This document shows, piece after piece, positions 1-10,517 of a stretch of 64,000 nucleotides of DNA. The stretch lies in NCBI GenBank assembly GCA_963555705.1, contig OY743190.1, forward strand, positions 19,847,491 to 19,911,490. The letters run 5' to 3'. The stretch comes from Ligustrum vulgare. Taxonomy: Eukaryota > Streptophyta > Magnoliopsida > Lamiales > Oleaceae. Each line of letters starts with the position of its first letter. Position 1 is the first letter of the stretch. A model generated the notes under the pieces. The model had not been told where the DNA came from, ran no database searches, and worked only from the letters and a program-made list of their open reading frames with translations. A program made the translations under genes and the position numbers.

Positions 1-187
1 GGTACACACCTCGATGACATACAATGCCATCCTAGTTCGATCACTGTTAACAAAGATTTGAGAAATTGTGTCAACCTTTCATCTCGCTATGAAGTTTAGG
101 ACATTAGAAGGCATAAGAGATTTTGTGGAGATCAAACGGTAGCAAGAAAACACTTTGTTACTAGCATCAAGATCCTCTCCCTAGAGG

Positions 188-1500
188 TTGCACATGTACT
201 GGCGCTTGAGCCTGACCTCGAGCACCATGGAAGACTCTCACCGGTTCAAGAACTTTTGGAGGGAAGGATGGTCACCATTGGTCAGGATCATAGAGTGGAG
301 GCCATGCTTAGACTTGACCCTGAGGCCGCATTGCATAGGCTCAACGCGAGTCCGGATGCACGACCAATCAAATAAAGGAAGACAATTTGCTCCTAATTGC
401 CGAACTATAATTCAAGAAGAGGTAGGCAGGCTCATAAAGACATGGTTTATTAAAGAAGTTCAGTGCCTAGAATGGCTTGTAAATGTGGTCTTGGTGAAGA
501 AAAATGATGGCAAGTGGCGCGTCTGCTGACTACACGAATCTTAACATGGCATGCCCCAAGGAAAGCTACCCCTACCACAAATTGACAACCTCATGGACAG
601 TACCTCGGTCATAAACTATACAGCTTCCTTGATCCATTCTCAAGATATCATTAGATTTTAATGGTCGAGGATGACCAGAAAAAAACATCTTTCATAGCAG
701 ATTCAACAATATATTACTAGAAGGTCATGTCTTTCAGATTGAAGAATGCAGGAGCATCCTATTGAACACTGATCAATAAAGTATTCATAGGCTTAATAGG
801 GAAGAACATTAAAGCATACGTCGATGATATAGTAGTGAAGATCATAGTGACTACCATACACATCCATGATCTCGAGGAAGTATTCTCCATACTCAGAAAG
901 TACAGAATGAAATTGAACCAAGTCAAGTGTGTGTTTGGTGTATCATCGAGGAAATCTTTAGGATTCATGATAACTCATCAGGATATAGAGGCCAACCAAG
1001 ATAATACACAAGCCCTAACTTCCATGGAATCCCTAAAAGCAGGAAAGAGGTTCAGAAGTTGACGATCAGGTAGTAGCGCTTAACAGGTTCATGTCAAGAG
1101 TAGCAGTTGATAAGTACTTTCCTTTTTTCAAGGTACTTAAGAGGAAATCAAAAGTTTGACTGGAATGACGAGTGTGAGCATGCTTTTCAAGAACTAAATG
1201 AATCCCTCCCAACAACTCCTATTCTTACCAAACCAAACCCCCGGGGATATGCTATCTTTGTACTTGGAAGTATTCCAGAATGCAGTCAGTGCAATCCTCA
1301 TCAAAGAAGTATGCCGAGCCCAACAACCGGTTTATTGTGTAAGAAAGGTTTTGCTTGACGTCGAAACTCGTTATACATTAGAAAATTAGCTAGTACTAGC
1401 TCTTGTGGTAGCAGCCCAAAAGTTAAGACATTATTTCCAATCACATACAATTACAATTCTCATTAATCAACCCCTTAAAGACATACTATAGAAGGCCAAC
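188..1500 (+). pseudogene. Tat pol: reverse transcriptase and first RNase H, broken
   Basis: This encodes the polymerase that copies retrotransposon RNA to DNA, then the RNase H that removes the RNA. Around 400-528 the translation has the RT lead-in (FAPNCRTIIQEEVGRL, then NVVLVKKNDGKWRVC). A frame change follows near 528. The catalytic YVDD box is intact at 817-828 (tac gtc gat gat). The thumb and connection region follows at 835-1060, and RNase H-like sequence at about 1107-1490 (DECEHAFQELNESL, later AAQKLRHYFQSH). Stops occur inside the region, for example at 528-530 and about 655-660, so several frames must be joined to follow it. It is a decayed copy with no plausible function. Gypsy rather than copia is clear from the RT signature and from integrase lying downstream. 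Confidence 0.8.
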
Positions 1501-1527
1501 GTATCAGGAAGGCACCTCAAATGGAAA

Positions 1528-2133
1528 TTGAACTTAGATAACTTGACGTTGAGTTCAAACCCAAGACTTACGATAAAAACGCATGCTTTGGCAGACTTCA
1601 TTATAGAACTAACACCTAGGCCTCGGGGGCCAAGGGATACCCCAAACAGCATCAACAATTTTTGGGAAATACTGTTAGATGGTGCATCTAAGTCCTCGGG
1701 CTTGGGTGTAGGAGTCATAATCATGAGCTCGGACAAATACGTTGAAATACAGTGTGCCTTGAGGTTTGAATTTGAAACAAAGAACATCAAAGCAGTGTAT
1801 GAAGTTATTATCATTGGCCTTGAGCTTGCCCTTGGCCTTGAACTTGAACATATAAGAATCTTCAGTGACTCCCAACTGGTCGTAGGAAAAATTAATGGTA
1901 CGTAAGAAAAGATGAGTTTATACTACCCACATGTTCATGATTTGCAGAGAAAGTTTAAAAGTTGCAAGATCCTAAAGATACCTCGATTAGAAAATGTTAG
2001 AGTCGATGCTATTTCAAGGATGATGTTCGTAAGGATTGACAACCTCGAAAGAACAACTCACATGAAATTTGTATCACAACCAAGCATAGCCCCGATGCCT
2101 ACAGTCATGGATATTAATCACGAGCCCTCATAG
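1528..2133 (+). pseudogene. Tat second (archaeal-like) RNase H domain
   Basis: This is a second RNase H-like domain between the ordinary RNase H and the integrase. The visible acidic motif residues are LDGAS (about 1675-1689), YE inside AVYEVI (about 1798-1806), and SDSQL (1864-1878). The later motif IPRLENVRVDAISRM lies at about 1978-2022, after a stop at 1903-1905. Dual RNase H is a diagnostic trait of the Tat lineage, so this domain is the best evidence for the lineage call. The long segment 1528-1905 is open, but the tail needs a frame change. The copy is not expected to be active. Confidence 0.75.
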
Positions 2134-2201
2134 ATGGTATAATTAAGTTCATATCTGATGGACACTTTCGACAAAACCCTAGGGAAGCGAGGAGCATAAA
2201 A

Positions 2202-3345
2202 ATGAGATCAACTATGTACTTCATGATAAGAGAAGTTATTTTTCGCAGAAGCTTGACATTACCTTACCTCATGTGCCTTGAAACTTCAAAAGCTACTCAA
2301 GCTCTTGCAGAAGTGCACGAAGGTATATGTGGTAGTAATGAAGGTGCTTGGGCCTTGGCTTACAAACTCCTTAGGTACGGATACTACTGGCCGACCATGA
2401 GGACGGATACGATGGATTACGTAAGGAAGTGTGACAAATGCCAAAGATATTGGAATATCATCCAGACTCCCGCTAAAGGCCTATATCCTATCCAGTGCCT
2501 AGGGCCTTTCGAACAATGGAGAGTGGACATCCTAGAAACTTTTCCTTTGGCCAAGGGACAGCTCAAGTTCATAGTAGTAGAAGTGGAGTACTTCACTAAA
2601 TGAGTGGAAGTCAAATCCCTAGCAACAATTTTAAAGCCCAAGCTTAGATCTTTTGTTTGGAAATCCATCATATGTAGGTTAGCCCTACAAATGTTACTAA
2701 TAACAGACAATGACAGACAGTTTAATAACATATAATTCAGAAGCTTCTATGTAAACCTGGGGATTGGCCATCGTCTAACATCAGTCTCACACTTCAAAGT
2801 AATAGTCTAGCAGAAGTAATGAATATGATAATATTCAAAGACATTCGCAAAAGGATAAGGTATGCATGAGGATCATGGCTCGATGACCTACCAGGCATAC
2901 TTTGGGCCTACATGACCTCACACAAAGTAGCTACTGGAGAGACCCCCCCTTCAAGCTAGCTTTTGGATTGGAGGAAACAATCCCTATAGAAGTTGGCATA
3001 CCGAGCTACATGCACTTTTACACTGAGGTCGGGAGTGGGAATACGACTGAACACCTTGACCTCCTAGAAGAAGTTTGTGATCAAGCTTTTATGAAGATAG
3101 CATTTTATCAGAATAAAACAGCCAAGTACTTCAACACCATGGTTAATCTAAGGAGGTTTAGGGCAGGAGAGCTCATACTTAGAAAGGCAGAAGCTCCTGG
3201 ACATCCCTTGGGAAAACATGGACCAACATGGGAAGGACCTTACGAAGTCATACACTAAATACGGGAGGATCTTATAGCCTGTGAGACCTTTTGGGAACTC
3301 CACTTCCAAGACTATGAAACATAGATAACCTAAAAGTTTACTATA
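2202..3345 (+). pseudogene. Tat integrase, broken
   Basis: Integrase joins element cDNA to chromosomal DNA. The N-terminal zinc-binding part is at about 2310-2450: VHEGICG, later YYWPTM, then CDKCQRY. The second histidine expected after HEG appears replaced (SNEGA), so the HHCC finger is damaged. The first catalytic aspartate region is WRVDILETFP at about 2518-2550. A stop follows at 2601-2603. The C-terminal part resumes at 2902-3258 with FKLAFGLEETIPIEVGIPS, LDLLEEVCDQA and KHGPTWEGPYEV, which is typical of Tat/Athila integrase ends. The central catalytic region (about 2600-2900) cannot be read in one frame. Confidence 0.75.
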
Positions 3346-3540
3346 AGTAATAGGACCGAGCTCCATAGTTTGACCTTTTTTCCATCAATTACTTTTCATT
3401 TCGTTCCTAGTTTTTGCATTCTTGTTTTCAATCAAGCCTGCTCGCCCACTTCTTGTTTTCTAAGTTGCGTATGTAAATAGAGGTGGTCGGGGACATTATC
3501 CTCAATAAAATAAAATTTTTTTCTCCATTCACTATGACTA

Positions 3541-3831
3541 TGCCAAAGCCTTGCCCATGAGTAATCACAAAAACCTTGTCTATAGGTAAGCACTCAAAGC
3601 CTTGCTCACGAGCAAGCACTCAAAGCCTTACCCATGAGCTAGCACTCAAAAGCCTTTCCTACGAGCAAGCAACGAAAGATTTGTCCACGAGCAAGTACTC
3701 AAAGCCTTGCCCACAAGTAATCACACGAAGCCTTACCTACAAGCAAGCACATAAAGTCTTGCCTACGAGCAAACACACAAAACCATGCCCCGAGCATGCA
3801 CCGAAGTTTGGCCCCGAGAAGTAACACACGC
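3541..3831 (+). repeat. 26-bp tandem repeat array in the Tat 3' region (about 11 units)
   Basis: About eleven degenerate copies of a roughly 26-bp unit lie head to tail. The core reads like AAAGCCTTGCCCACGAGCAA followed by GCACTC. Examples start near 3543, 3591, 3617, 3645 and 3697. The array sits just after the end of pol and before the antisense frame. Tandem repeats in the 3' untranslated region are known for Tat/Ogre elements and have been proposed as seeds of satellite DNA. Confidence 0.85.
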
Positions 3832-3989
3832 AAAACCACTCTCAAAACTCCTTGGGCTATTACGTTGTTCGGGATTAGCACTCATGTTTGAGGCTATTAC
3901 AATGCTCGAGAAATATAGATATGTTCGAGCACTATATATTTTTCGTATCTTAAATGTTGTTGGCTTTAAATCGTTTGTAAGATTTGGGC

Positions 3990-4690
3990 TTGACACAATG
4001 CTCAAGCTTAACACGTGTTCAAACTTATCATCCATATTTGAGGTTAACACTCGTGTGCAAAATTATCATCTATGTTTGAGATTATCACTTGTGTCCAAGT
4101 TTGTTAACTTATGTTCGAGCTCTTCACTTGTGATTAAGTTTGTTAAACTTATGTTTGAGCATTTTAATTTCCATCAAACTTATTGACAATGTTTAGAAAA
4201 CAGAAAACCGGTTCGAAGTGTAAAAGCCAGCGAGTTAAGGGTCAAAAGGTCCGACCGGATTGAATTATGATCGAACCAATTTCAATTAATAATCTAAAAT
4301 TATTTCAAAAACCAAATTTTTTTCTAAAAAACAAGTTATTTTACAAACAAACCAATTCTTACATATTTAAAAAAATTAATCTTACATAAAAGTAGATTAA
4401 AACAACCAAAAGTAACTTAAAATAAAAAAAATCGGCAAAAAATTAAAGGGTCAAAACCGGGTTAAAAACCCATTGAGTTGATCGGTTCCCAGTTTAACAG
4501 TGGAAAAAACTAGGTTTTCAGATCGAGTTTTTAGCGCCTCATTTTTGGAGAGGATCAGACCGATTTTTCTGCCGATTACTAGTTTTCTCGGTCGAACCCG
4601 CCAGTCCAATTTTCTAAACCATGCTTATTGCACGTGTTCGAGCTTATCACTTGCATTCAAGTTTATTACTTGTGTTCAGACCTCTTCTTC
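3990..4690 (+). repeat. Second degenerate repeat family (TTCGAGCTTATCACTTGTG type), interrupted
   Basis: Irregular copies of a roughly 24-bp motif of the form ttcgagcttatcacttgtg occur at about 4000-4180 and again at about 4628-4685. The two blocks are separated by the MITE-like insertion at 4191-4619. They look like one array split by the insertion. The array is part of the Tat 3' region and has no coding content. Confidence 0.6.
4191..4619. mobile_element. MITE-like insertion, about 429 bp, inverted ends GTTTAGAAAA
   Basis: The left end GTTTAGAAAA (4191-4200) is the exact reverse complement of the right end TTTTCTAAAC (4610-4619). Further in, the ends share GGTTCGA-like sequence (4209-4215, and the complement near 4590-4600). 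It interrupts the second Tat repeat family. I see no convincing target-site duplication; CAATG/CCATG would fit only if the ends are shifted by one base. There is no coding capacity. The superfamily is uncertain (hAT or Mutator are possible). Confidence 0.5.
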
Positions 4691-4747
4691 AAAAAATATA
4701 AAAAGCTTGAGTAAAACGCTTTGAAAAAATAAAAATAATTGATTCAT

Positions 4748-5745
4748 TCAAAACAAAAGTCCGGGGTGACTTGTTCTCTTCTTGCTTTTCTTTGTTGGGG
4801 GCCAAGCACCAGCACTGGCCTTCCTTTTGACAATTTTTTTTCTGCAAGGATCAAAAGTTATGTTATCTGTAAAATATGAACAAGGCATTAGAACGAGCAG
4901 TACATCGAAAAAAAGAAGAAGAGAGTGACAGACTTCTACCCCCGAAGTTTCTGATGCCAGCAATGTCAAGGACCTCATCCCCGAGGAGGTCATCTGGATG
5001 ATGCACTAAAGGCTCAAGCTCCTCAAGCATTTGCCTATCATATTCTAATACCTCAAAGTAGGCTTGCTCTTCATTAAATTAACTGTGTCCGGGATAATCC
5101 ACCTGGACCAAAAAGGGTGCTCGGTCTCCTCAGCGATCACGTAAATATATCTTTCCTTCCAACTCCAGAGAGAGATGGGCATCCTTGGTAACTTAAACCT
5201 ACCTCGACTAGACAAATAGGTGAAGAAATAAAAATAAAAATGGGGAAGCTGCTTGAGCTCGAAGACCATCCTATAGAGGTCTAAACGAGATTTTATAGAT
5301 AAAAACCTACAAGCTATAAAGAAGTACACGAGCATCCTCCACCCATTCAACAATAAATGCTCCGGGTACATGGAATGATCTACTAGGAATTCAATAAAAA
5401 AGGGTGTAATTGCAACCTTAACCCAGCCATCAAAGAGTCCCTGATAATGATGAACTCACCCTCTTGAGCTGTCACTACAGTATCCTTAGGGCCAGGGGCT
5501 CTAATATCACACATGGGCAATAGCCCAAACTCCCTCGCTATCTCTATTATCTTATGCTCTTTATATAAACATCTCATCTCGGGGTATGTCAAAGGGGTAT
5601 CATGCTCATTCTGAGCATGAGTCCTTACATCTACATGCTTTGATACGGGGATTATGGAGTTTCCTACGTCCTTGGGCCTACTGTGCTCGCTACTAGAACT
5701 GCTCATACTACTACCACTACTCTCACTAGTCTCACTACTAGACAT
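4748..5745 (-). pseudogene. Antisense extra reading frame of the Tat element (plant 'putative gypsy type transposon' protein), frameshifted
   Basis: On the minus strand a start at 5745 gives a serine-rich head (MSSSETSESSGSSMSSSSSE), then EMRCLYKEHKIIEIAREFGL and RDSLMAGLRLQLHPFLL. The frame breaks near 5383. The next frame (5371-5045) continues with MYPEHLLLNGWRMLVYF and later FWSRWIIPDTVN. This arrangement resembles the plant Transposase_28/'putative gypsy type transposon' family, which in my recollection occurs as an antisense extra ORF in Tat-type elements. A third open stretch (4993-4748) with a basic KKSKKR-type tail may be the C-terminus. The function is unknown. It overlaps nothing on the plus strand. 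Confidence 0.6.
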
Positions 5746-5903
5746 CTCTTTTTTCTAAAAAAATGAAAATTTGAGTAACTTAAAGGTTCGAGCTCTTACC
5801 TCGAATATTGAACAACCAAAAAACACTCTTCTAAAGCCCAAGCGCGACCTCAATAGTTTTACTCTCAAGATTCTTTGGTAAATGTGAAAATGAGGAAAAA
5901 TTC

Positions 5904-5911
5904 TATTTATA
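5904..5911 (-). promoter_or_regulatory. Possible TATA box for the antisense Tat reading frame
   Basis: The minus strand reads TATAAATA here, about 160 bp upstream of the antisense ATG at 5745. The position suits an independent antisense promoter. This is inferred from sequence only. Confidence 0.4.
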
Positions 5912-5949
5912 GGGGGAGACTTTTGTAATATCAAAGGTCATTCAATCTG

Positions 5950-6641
5950 AACCGCCAAATGATGCCACATGTCATCAATCCGTGGCCAACGTCGCCTAAC
6001 AATCGTCACGTCCTTTCAGATCGACGTGTTACCAGACAGAACCATCACATTGAGTCAAATTATCCCCGACTAGATTGATCCACCATTAATGCACACCCTC
6101 TTCTCCCATGCTCGAGCGTGGATGCACGGGAGCCATTGATGAGCCCTAATTTTTATACTTGCCCCGAACACGAACAACGATCAACCCCTGAACATTGCCA
6201 TATGCCTTGATGCTTGGGGTATGCTACTCGGGGTCTGTTCCTCAATTGATTGAGTACAACCATGTCTAGATAAGGAATATACAGTCTCCTAAGTCATAAT
6301 CTCAAGAGGACTTATATCATTTAAAACCCTAGTCTTTCACAATAACTCTCAACCTTATCCCCAACTGATGGAGAATTCCTTGTAGGACTTGTGCCTAAAT
6401 TCAAGCATCCTAACCCTACCTGGATTCTCCTACTCACCTCTATAAATAGTTGTTTCTCAATTACAATTAAAGTACGCAATTATTATTACAATTTATAGCC
6501 TTTTGTATCAATATTTTCTCTCTCTTTATTGACTTAAGCATCGGAAGGGCTATGAGTTAACACTTCATCGCCTTCATTTCAGGTACTCGAAGGTCAAGAT
6601 CGTGTTTGTTCGTTGTTTAAGCTCTGGAAATCACATGTGCA
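5950..6641 (+). repeat. Probable LTR of the Tat element (boundaries approximate)
   Basis: The region carries a plus-strand TATA box (6441-6448) and a transcription-start context, then a segment ending in CA at 6641. No second copy exists in the window, so the start is a guess. Immediately after it, at about 6645-6665, comes tttttggcatattcaatggg, which resembles the TTTTGGCGCC...TGGGGA block that normally follows a 5' LTR in this lineage. Confidence 0.4.
6441..6448 (+). promoter_or_regulatory. TATA box in the Tat LTR
   Basis: TATAAATA follows a C/T-rich stretch and lies about 200 bp before the LTR end. It is the expected core promoter of the element. Confidence 0.5.
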
Positions 6642-8170
6642 ACTTTTTGGCATATTCAATGGGGATACAGAGAGATGAAAAGTCACGTTCAATTGAAGGT
6701 CATGACTTATATAAATAACTACCAGACAATTATCATGTTTCAATACTTTTAAATTGGTCCCTCATCAATTTAAAATACCTTTTCCGTCTATACACTTTAT
6801 TTCCATCATATTTAAGGCCAGTTAATCCAAAATAGTAACTTTAGTGGATCAGTTTATTGACTAAACTTTATGTTAACACCACACATTTTAATTTATACAC
6901 GTTTGACCCCAGATATTGAATTTTTCTAATATCGGTTACACGTGTCCTTATCGGTGCATTATAGTAAATTATTCTCCAAATGCTAAGTAGTTGGGAATCA
7001 AGAATACCACCTGTATTACATGACTCTGTAATATGATGAAAATCAACTTCATATATGTGGCCATGAAATTCATAATAACCATTCATTCTAATAAGAAAAT
7101 GCCAAATCTACTTTGCACAAACAAATACAGTCCTTGACATAATTAATTCCATTTACCAAATTCGACAAAAGGCTAGCCGGCTAAGACAGCTTCTTAACTT
7201 ATTCATCACCTTTACTCCCGTATGCAATCTAATAAATCTACAGTTTTGTTGTTTGTTCATTCAATTCCAGCCAAAGTAGCTTAACTAAGCTATATCCAAA
7301 GCCAAAACAAAAGTTCTAACAGTTACTTACATAAAGCAAATGGATTCCAAAAAAATATAATCAATTATCATACTTAAAATACATTTTTGATGAAATATGT
7401 ATGCAAAAGATACAGGATTTGGCTACTTCTCCAAATAGGTTCGACATTTTAAGAAGGAACCATAAGTCTTACTGTGGTGTCATAGTTCATTGAGTTGATC
7501 ACAAGAACGATCCATTTAAAACTTAAAAGAGTACTATGATACATTCTCAAAACGAGTTACCTTCTTATTCGAGCGTGTTAACATTAAACACTCACATCGA
7601 TTACTGATTAAATAGGTATAAACAATATTTTCTTAACAAAGATAACATTAATTTTAAGCTGTGAAACAAGTCTTAATAATTTTGAGAAGGTTTGAAAGAG
7701 GAAAAAATTCTCTTGATTTCGAATAATACTTGGGACTTCTCTAAATTGCACTGGGGAAGATAAATACTCATTTTCATCCTCATACCCTGATTCAATAGAT
7801 GGATGTGGCCCTTTTAGATGATTCATGTCGAATTACGTTATCTAAAAAGTTAAATTATTTGGTTGCTATTAAACTGAAGTATAATTTTGTTAGATTACAC
7901 ACAAATGACTTACTATTCCCTTATTTGTTTCTATTAATAGTCAACACAATAAACATGTAATTCTTTGTCCTATTTCTTTTAAAGTTAATTGATGGTGAAA
8001 AATCAGAGAAGAATTCTTGTAAGTGCATATCTTCGATGGCGGTCTAATCATTCAATTAAAATACATGGAAAACATTCAATTTATTTTGAACTCATGTATT
8101 CTAAACAAATAGTTCTCTCTCTTTTGTTTTATTTAAGCAAATTATTGGTTGAGAGATTCTTTAATTTCTT
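6642..8170. other. AT-rich intergenic DNA upstream of the GRAS gene
   Basis: Apart from the primer-site-like sequence near 6645-6665, I see no gene, RNA or clear repeat. Short open frames at 6868-7086 and 7608-7826 on the minus strand lack recognisable motifs. The last few hundred bases (about 7900-8241) must hold the promoter and 5' leader of the GRAS gene; an AT-rich TTTAAATATAC at about 8170 is one possible TATA region. Confidence 0.5.
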
Positions 8171-8241
8171 TAAATATACAAGGGTAGCTAGTGGAAGTTC
8201 AAACTTGTTCTCCTCTTTACACTATTTTCATCAACAAAATT

Positions 8242-9588
8242 ATGAACGCAGAACTGACAAGGGGAAACTCTTCATCCATTTCATTGCAAAACCCTAGCCC
8301 TTTCAGTACAACTCAATGTTCTATTTCGGGTGCATTAAAAGAATGCCTAGGGAGTCTAGACGGAGCATGCATAGAAAAACTTTTACTTCACTTTGCAAGT
8401 GCCCTAGAGAGCAATGATGTGACTTTGGCCCAACAAGTGATGTGGGTACTCAATAATGTGGCTTCGTCAATTGGTGACCCTAATCAGAGGCTGGCTTCAT
8501 GGTTCTTAAGGGCACTTATTTCGAGGTCAGCTAGAGTTTGTCCTACGACGATAAGTTTGGATGGCCGAGGTGTCCTTGAGAGGAGGCCTATGACCGTGAC
8601 TGAGCTTGCCGGGTATGTGGATCTTATCCCATGGCATAGGTTTGGTTTTTGTGTATCAAATAGTGCCATTTTTAAGGCTATTCAAGGGTTACCACGAGTG
8701 CATATTTTAGATTTCAGCATCACTCATTGCATGCAATGGCCAACTCTTATAGATGCATTGGCCAAGAGATCAGAAGGGCCTCCATCACTTCGAATTTCAG
8801 TTCCTTCTTGGAGGCCACCTGTCCCTCCTTTGCTCAATGTATCGAGCGAAGAGGTCTGCCAACGTTTGACAAATTTTGCAAAGTTTAAGGATATCCCTTT
8901 TGAAATCAATGTTATTGAAGTCCCACCATTGCCTACACAGGATGCAGCCATATCCCAATTAGGGTCATCTAGTCATTATGATTTACTCTTAAGTCAGTTA
9001 AACCCTTCAACTCTGAAAATGAGGGATGATGAAGCTTTGGTAATTAACTGCCAAAATTGGCTACGCTACATACCCGATGAACTAATGAGGAGTACTCCTC
9101 AAGACATCTATTGTCGGGATGCATTTATCGATACAATTAAACATTTAAGTCCTTGTATAGTGACAGTGGTTGATGAGGACTGTGACTTAGGCATGTCAAG
9201 TCTAGCATCAAGGATCACAACTTGCTTTAACTATCTGTGGATACCTTTCGATGCCTTTGAAACTTTCTTGCCCAAAAATAGCCCTCAAAGGATCGAGTAC
9301 GAGGCTGATTTTGGTCACAAAATCCAGAATATTATTGGATTCGAAGGTACCCAAATGATAGAAAGAATGGAATCCGGAACCAAATTCTCAAAACGGATGG
9401 CAAATAGAGGGTTTCAGAGTATTCAATTTTGTGAGGAGACTATAAAGGAAGTTAAAATCTTGTTAGATGAACATGCAAGTGGTTGGGGTATGAAGAAAGA
9501 CGATGACATGCTAGCGCTAACTTGGAAAGGCCACAACTCAATCTATGCCACAGCTTGGGTTCCATGCAACTACGGACTCGAATACTAG
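8242..9588 (+). CDS. SCL32: GRAS-family transcription regulator, SCARECROW-LIKE 32 type
   Basis: This is an intact, intronless frame of 448 residues from the ATG at 8242. An in-frame ATG at 8191 would add 17 residues, but homologues of this subgroup begin like MNAELTRGN, so 8242 is preferred. GRAS proteins are nuclear co-regulators of transcription in plant development. Motifs in order: leucine-rich region I (GACIEKLLLHFASALESNDV, near residues 35-55), the VHIID-type motif VHILDFSITHCMQWPTLIDAL (about 154-174), a second leucine-rich region with EEVCQRLTNFAKF, a PFYRE-like region near FNYLWIPFDAFETF, and the closing SAW motif ending LTWKGHNSIYATAWVP. The length suits the subgroup. The SCL32 assignment is from recalled similarity. 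No frameshift or missing block is visible. Confidence 0.9.
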   Translation: MNAELTRGNSSSISLQNPSPFSTTQCSISGALKECLGSLDGACIEKLLLHFASALESNDVTLAQQVMWVLNNVASSIGDPNQRLASWFLRALISRSARVCPTTISLDGRGVLERRPMTVTELAGYVDLIPWHRFGFCVSNSAIFKAIQGLPRVHILDFSITHCMQWPTLIDALAKRSEGPPSLRISVPSWRPPVPPLLNVSSEEVCQRLTNFAKFKDIPFEINVIEVPPLPTQDAAISQLGSSSHYDLLLSQLNPSTLKMRDDEALVINCQNWLRYIPDELMRSTPQDIYCRDAFIDTIKHLSPCIVTVVDEDCDLGMSSLASRITTCFNYLWIPFDAFETFLPKNSPQRIEYEADFGHKIQNIIGFEGTQMIERMESGTKFSKRMANRGFQSIQFCEETIKEVKILLDEHASGWGMKKDDDMLALTWKGHNSIYATAWVPCNYGLEY

Positions 9589-10100
9589 GACAAATTCTTC
9601 TCCAGAATGAGTTCCATAACATCAAATTCAACGGGAATAGATCCAGGTGGCAGTTAATTTAGTCAAGAATAAATGACTTTTATTCTGTGGCCCCTTTGGT
9701 TAAAAGTAGAGACAAATTATGGTTCTTTTAACCTGCTGCAAAATGAGAACATGACAAGGAGGACAAGGCAAGATAATGGAGAACAAATTTGTCTGTTTAT
9801 GAAGACAGAAGCAATCCCTAGTCGTGTAACTTGGCAGGCTTTAATTCAGGCATAATTATCTGATTAATTATATTTTCTTGACAATGTGCTTTATCGTAAG
9901 AGTTTATGTTTACCAGTATTATTTTAACTTGAGAGTTTGTATTCAAGTTCGTAATTTGAACTTTGAAATTTCATATGAAAATCTGTAGTAAACAGAGTTT
10001 TCCACCTTTCCTATCTCAACATTGTATAGGTCTAACCTAAACTTGACAGCACGTGTAAGTTGCGTCTGATTATTACAAGTCAACAGTATTTGTATGATCA

Positions 10101-10145
<45 letters not shown>

Positions 10146-10517
10146 TTCTGCTCGTTGATCTATATTAAATACTGTGTTTAAAGTTCTTGTAATTGCTTGA
10201 GATGTTTTAAATATAGCAAGCCTAGCAAACATCAAAGAACCTCATGGAGTGGATAATTTGGGAGTTGAAGTTATTCGTGGAGTTAAGTACATGGAATGTG
10301 TTAAACAAAAATGAGAATAGGCAATAGAAAATAAGAACAAGAACATAAGATTTACGTGGACACCCGAGACACTGAAAAACCATGGGTAGAGGAGGAGAGA
10401 ATCCTCTTTATCAGATATTGTTTTGATGGCTACTACTTATATTAAATACAAAACTGATGGTTTTTAGTTTTAGAATGGAGAAATAATTTGGCTTTTGATT
10501 AAATAGATTAGTGGACT
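9589..10517. other. 3' flank of the GRAS gene and AT-rich spacer
   Basis: The first few hundred bases are the presumed 3' untranslated region. An ATT microsatellite lies at 10101-10145. Sequence at about 10345-10420 (tttacgtggacacccgag, then a repeated gagg motif) resembles a fragment often found at plant retrotransposon ends, but I cannot delimit it. No gene is visible. Confidence 0.45.
10101..10145. repeat. ATT microsatellite, about 15 units
   Basis: This is an uninterrupted run of ATT triplets in the spacer downstream of the GRAS gene. Confidence 0.95.

Larger units (their letters stand above)
1..6641 (+). mobile_element. Ty3/gypsy LTR retrotransposon, Tat lineage, 5' part outside window, decayed
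   Basis: The order seen on the plus strand is RT, RNase H, a second RNase H-like domain, integrase, a tandem-repeat region, an antisense reading frame and an LTR-like region with a TATA box. Two RNase H domains and an extra antisense frame between pol and the 3' LTR are, as I recall, known traits of plant Tat/Ogre-type elements; the assignment rests on that. Gag and protease would lie to the left of position 1. The coding parts are interrupted by many stops and frameshifts, so the copy is dead. The right boundary is approximate because the matching 5' LTR is not in the window. Confidence 0.75.

Noticed and set aside
1..3345. Endogenous pararetrovirus (caulimovirus-like) origin for the RT region
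   Set aside because: Integrase follows RT and RNase H, and there is a second RNase H and an LTR-like region. Pararetroviruses lack integrase and LTRs.
3541..3831. CRISPR-like array
   Set aside because: Units are contiguous and degenerate with no unique spacers, and the sequence is plant nuclear DNA in a retrotransposon.
9673..9855. Small open frame after the GRAS gene
   Set aside because: Lies in the presumed 3' UTR, 60 residues, no motif and no start context.
10345..10420. Copia or TRIM LTR fragment
   Set aside because: Only short similarity (tttacgtgg...cccgag); no ends, primer site or duplication could be set.
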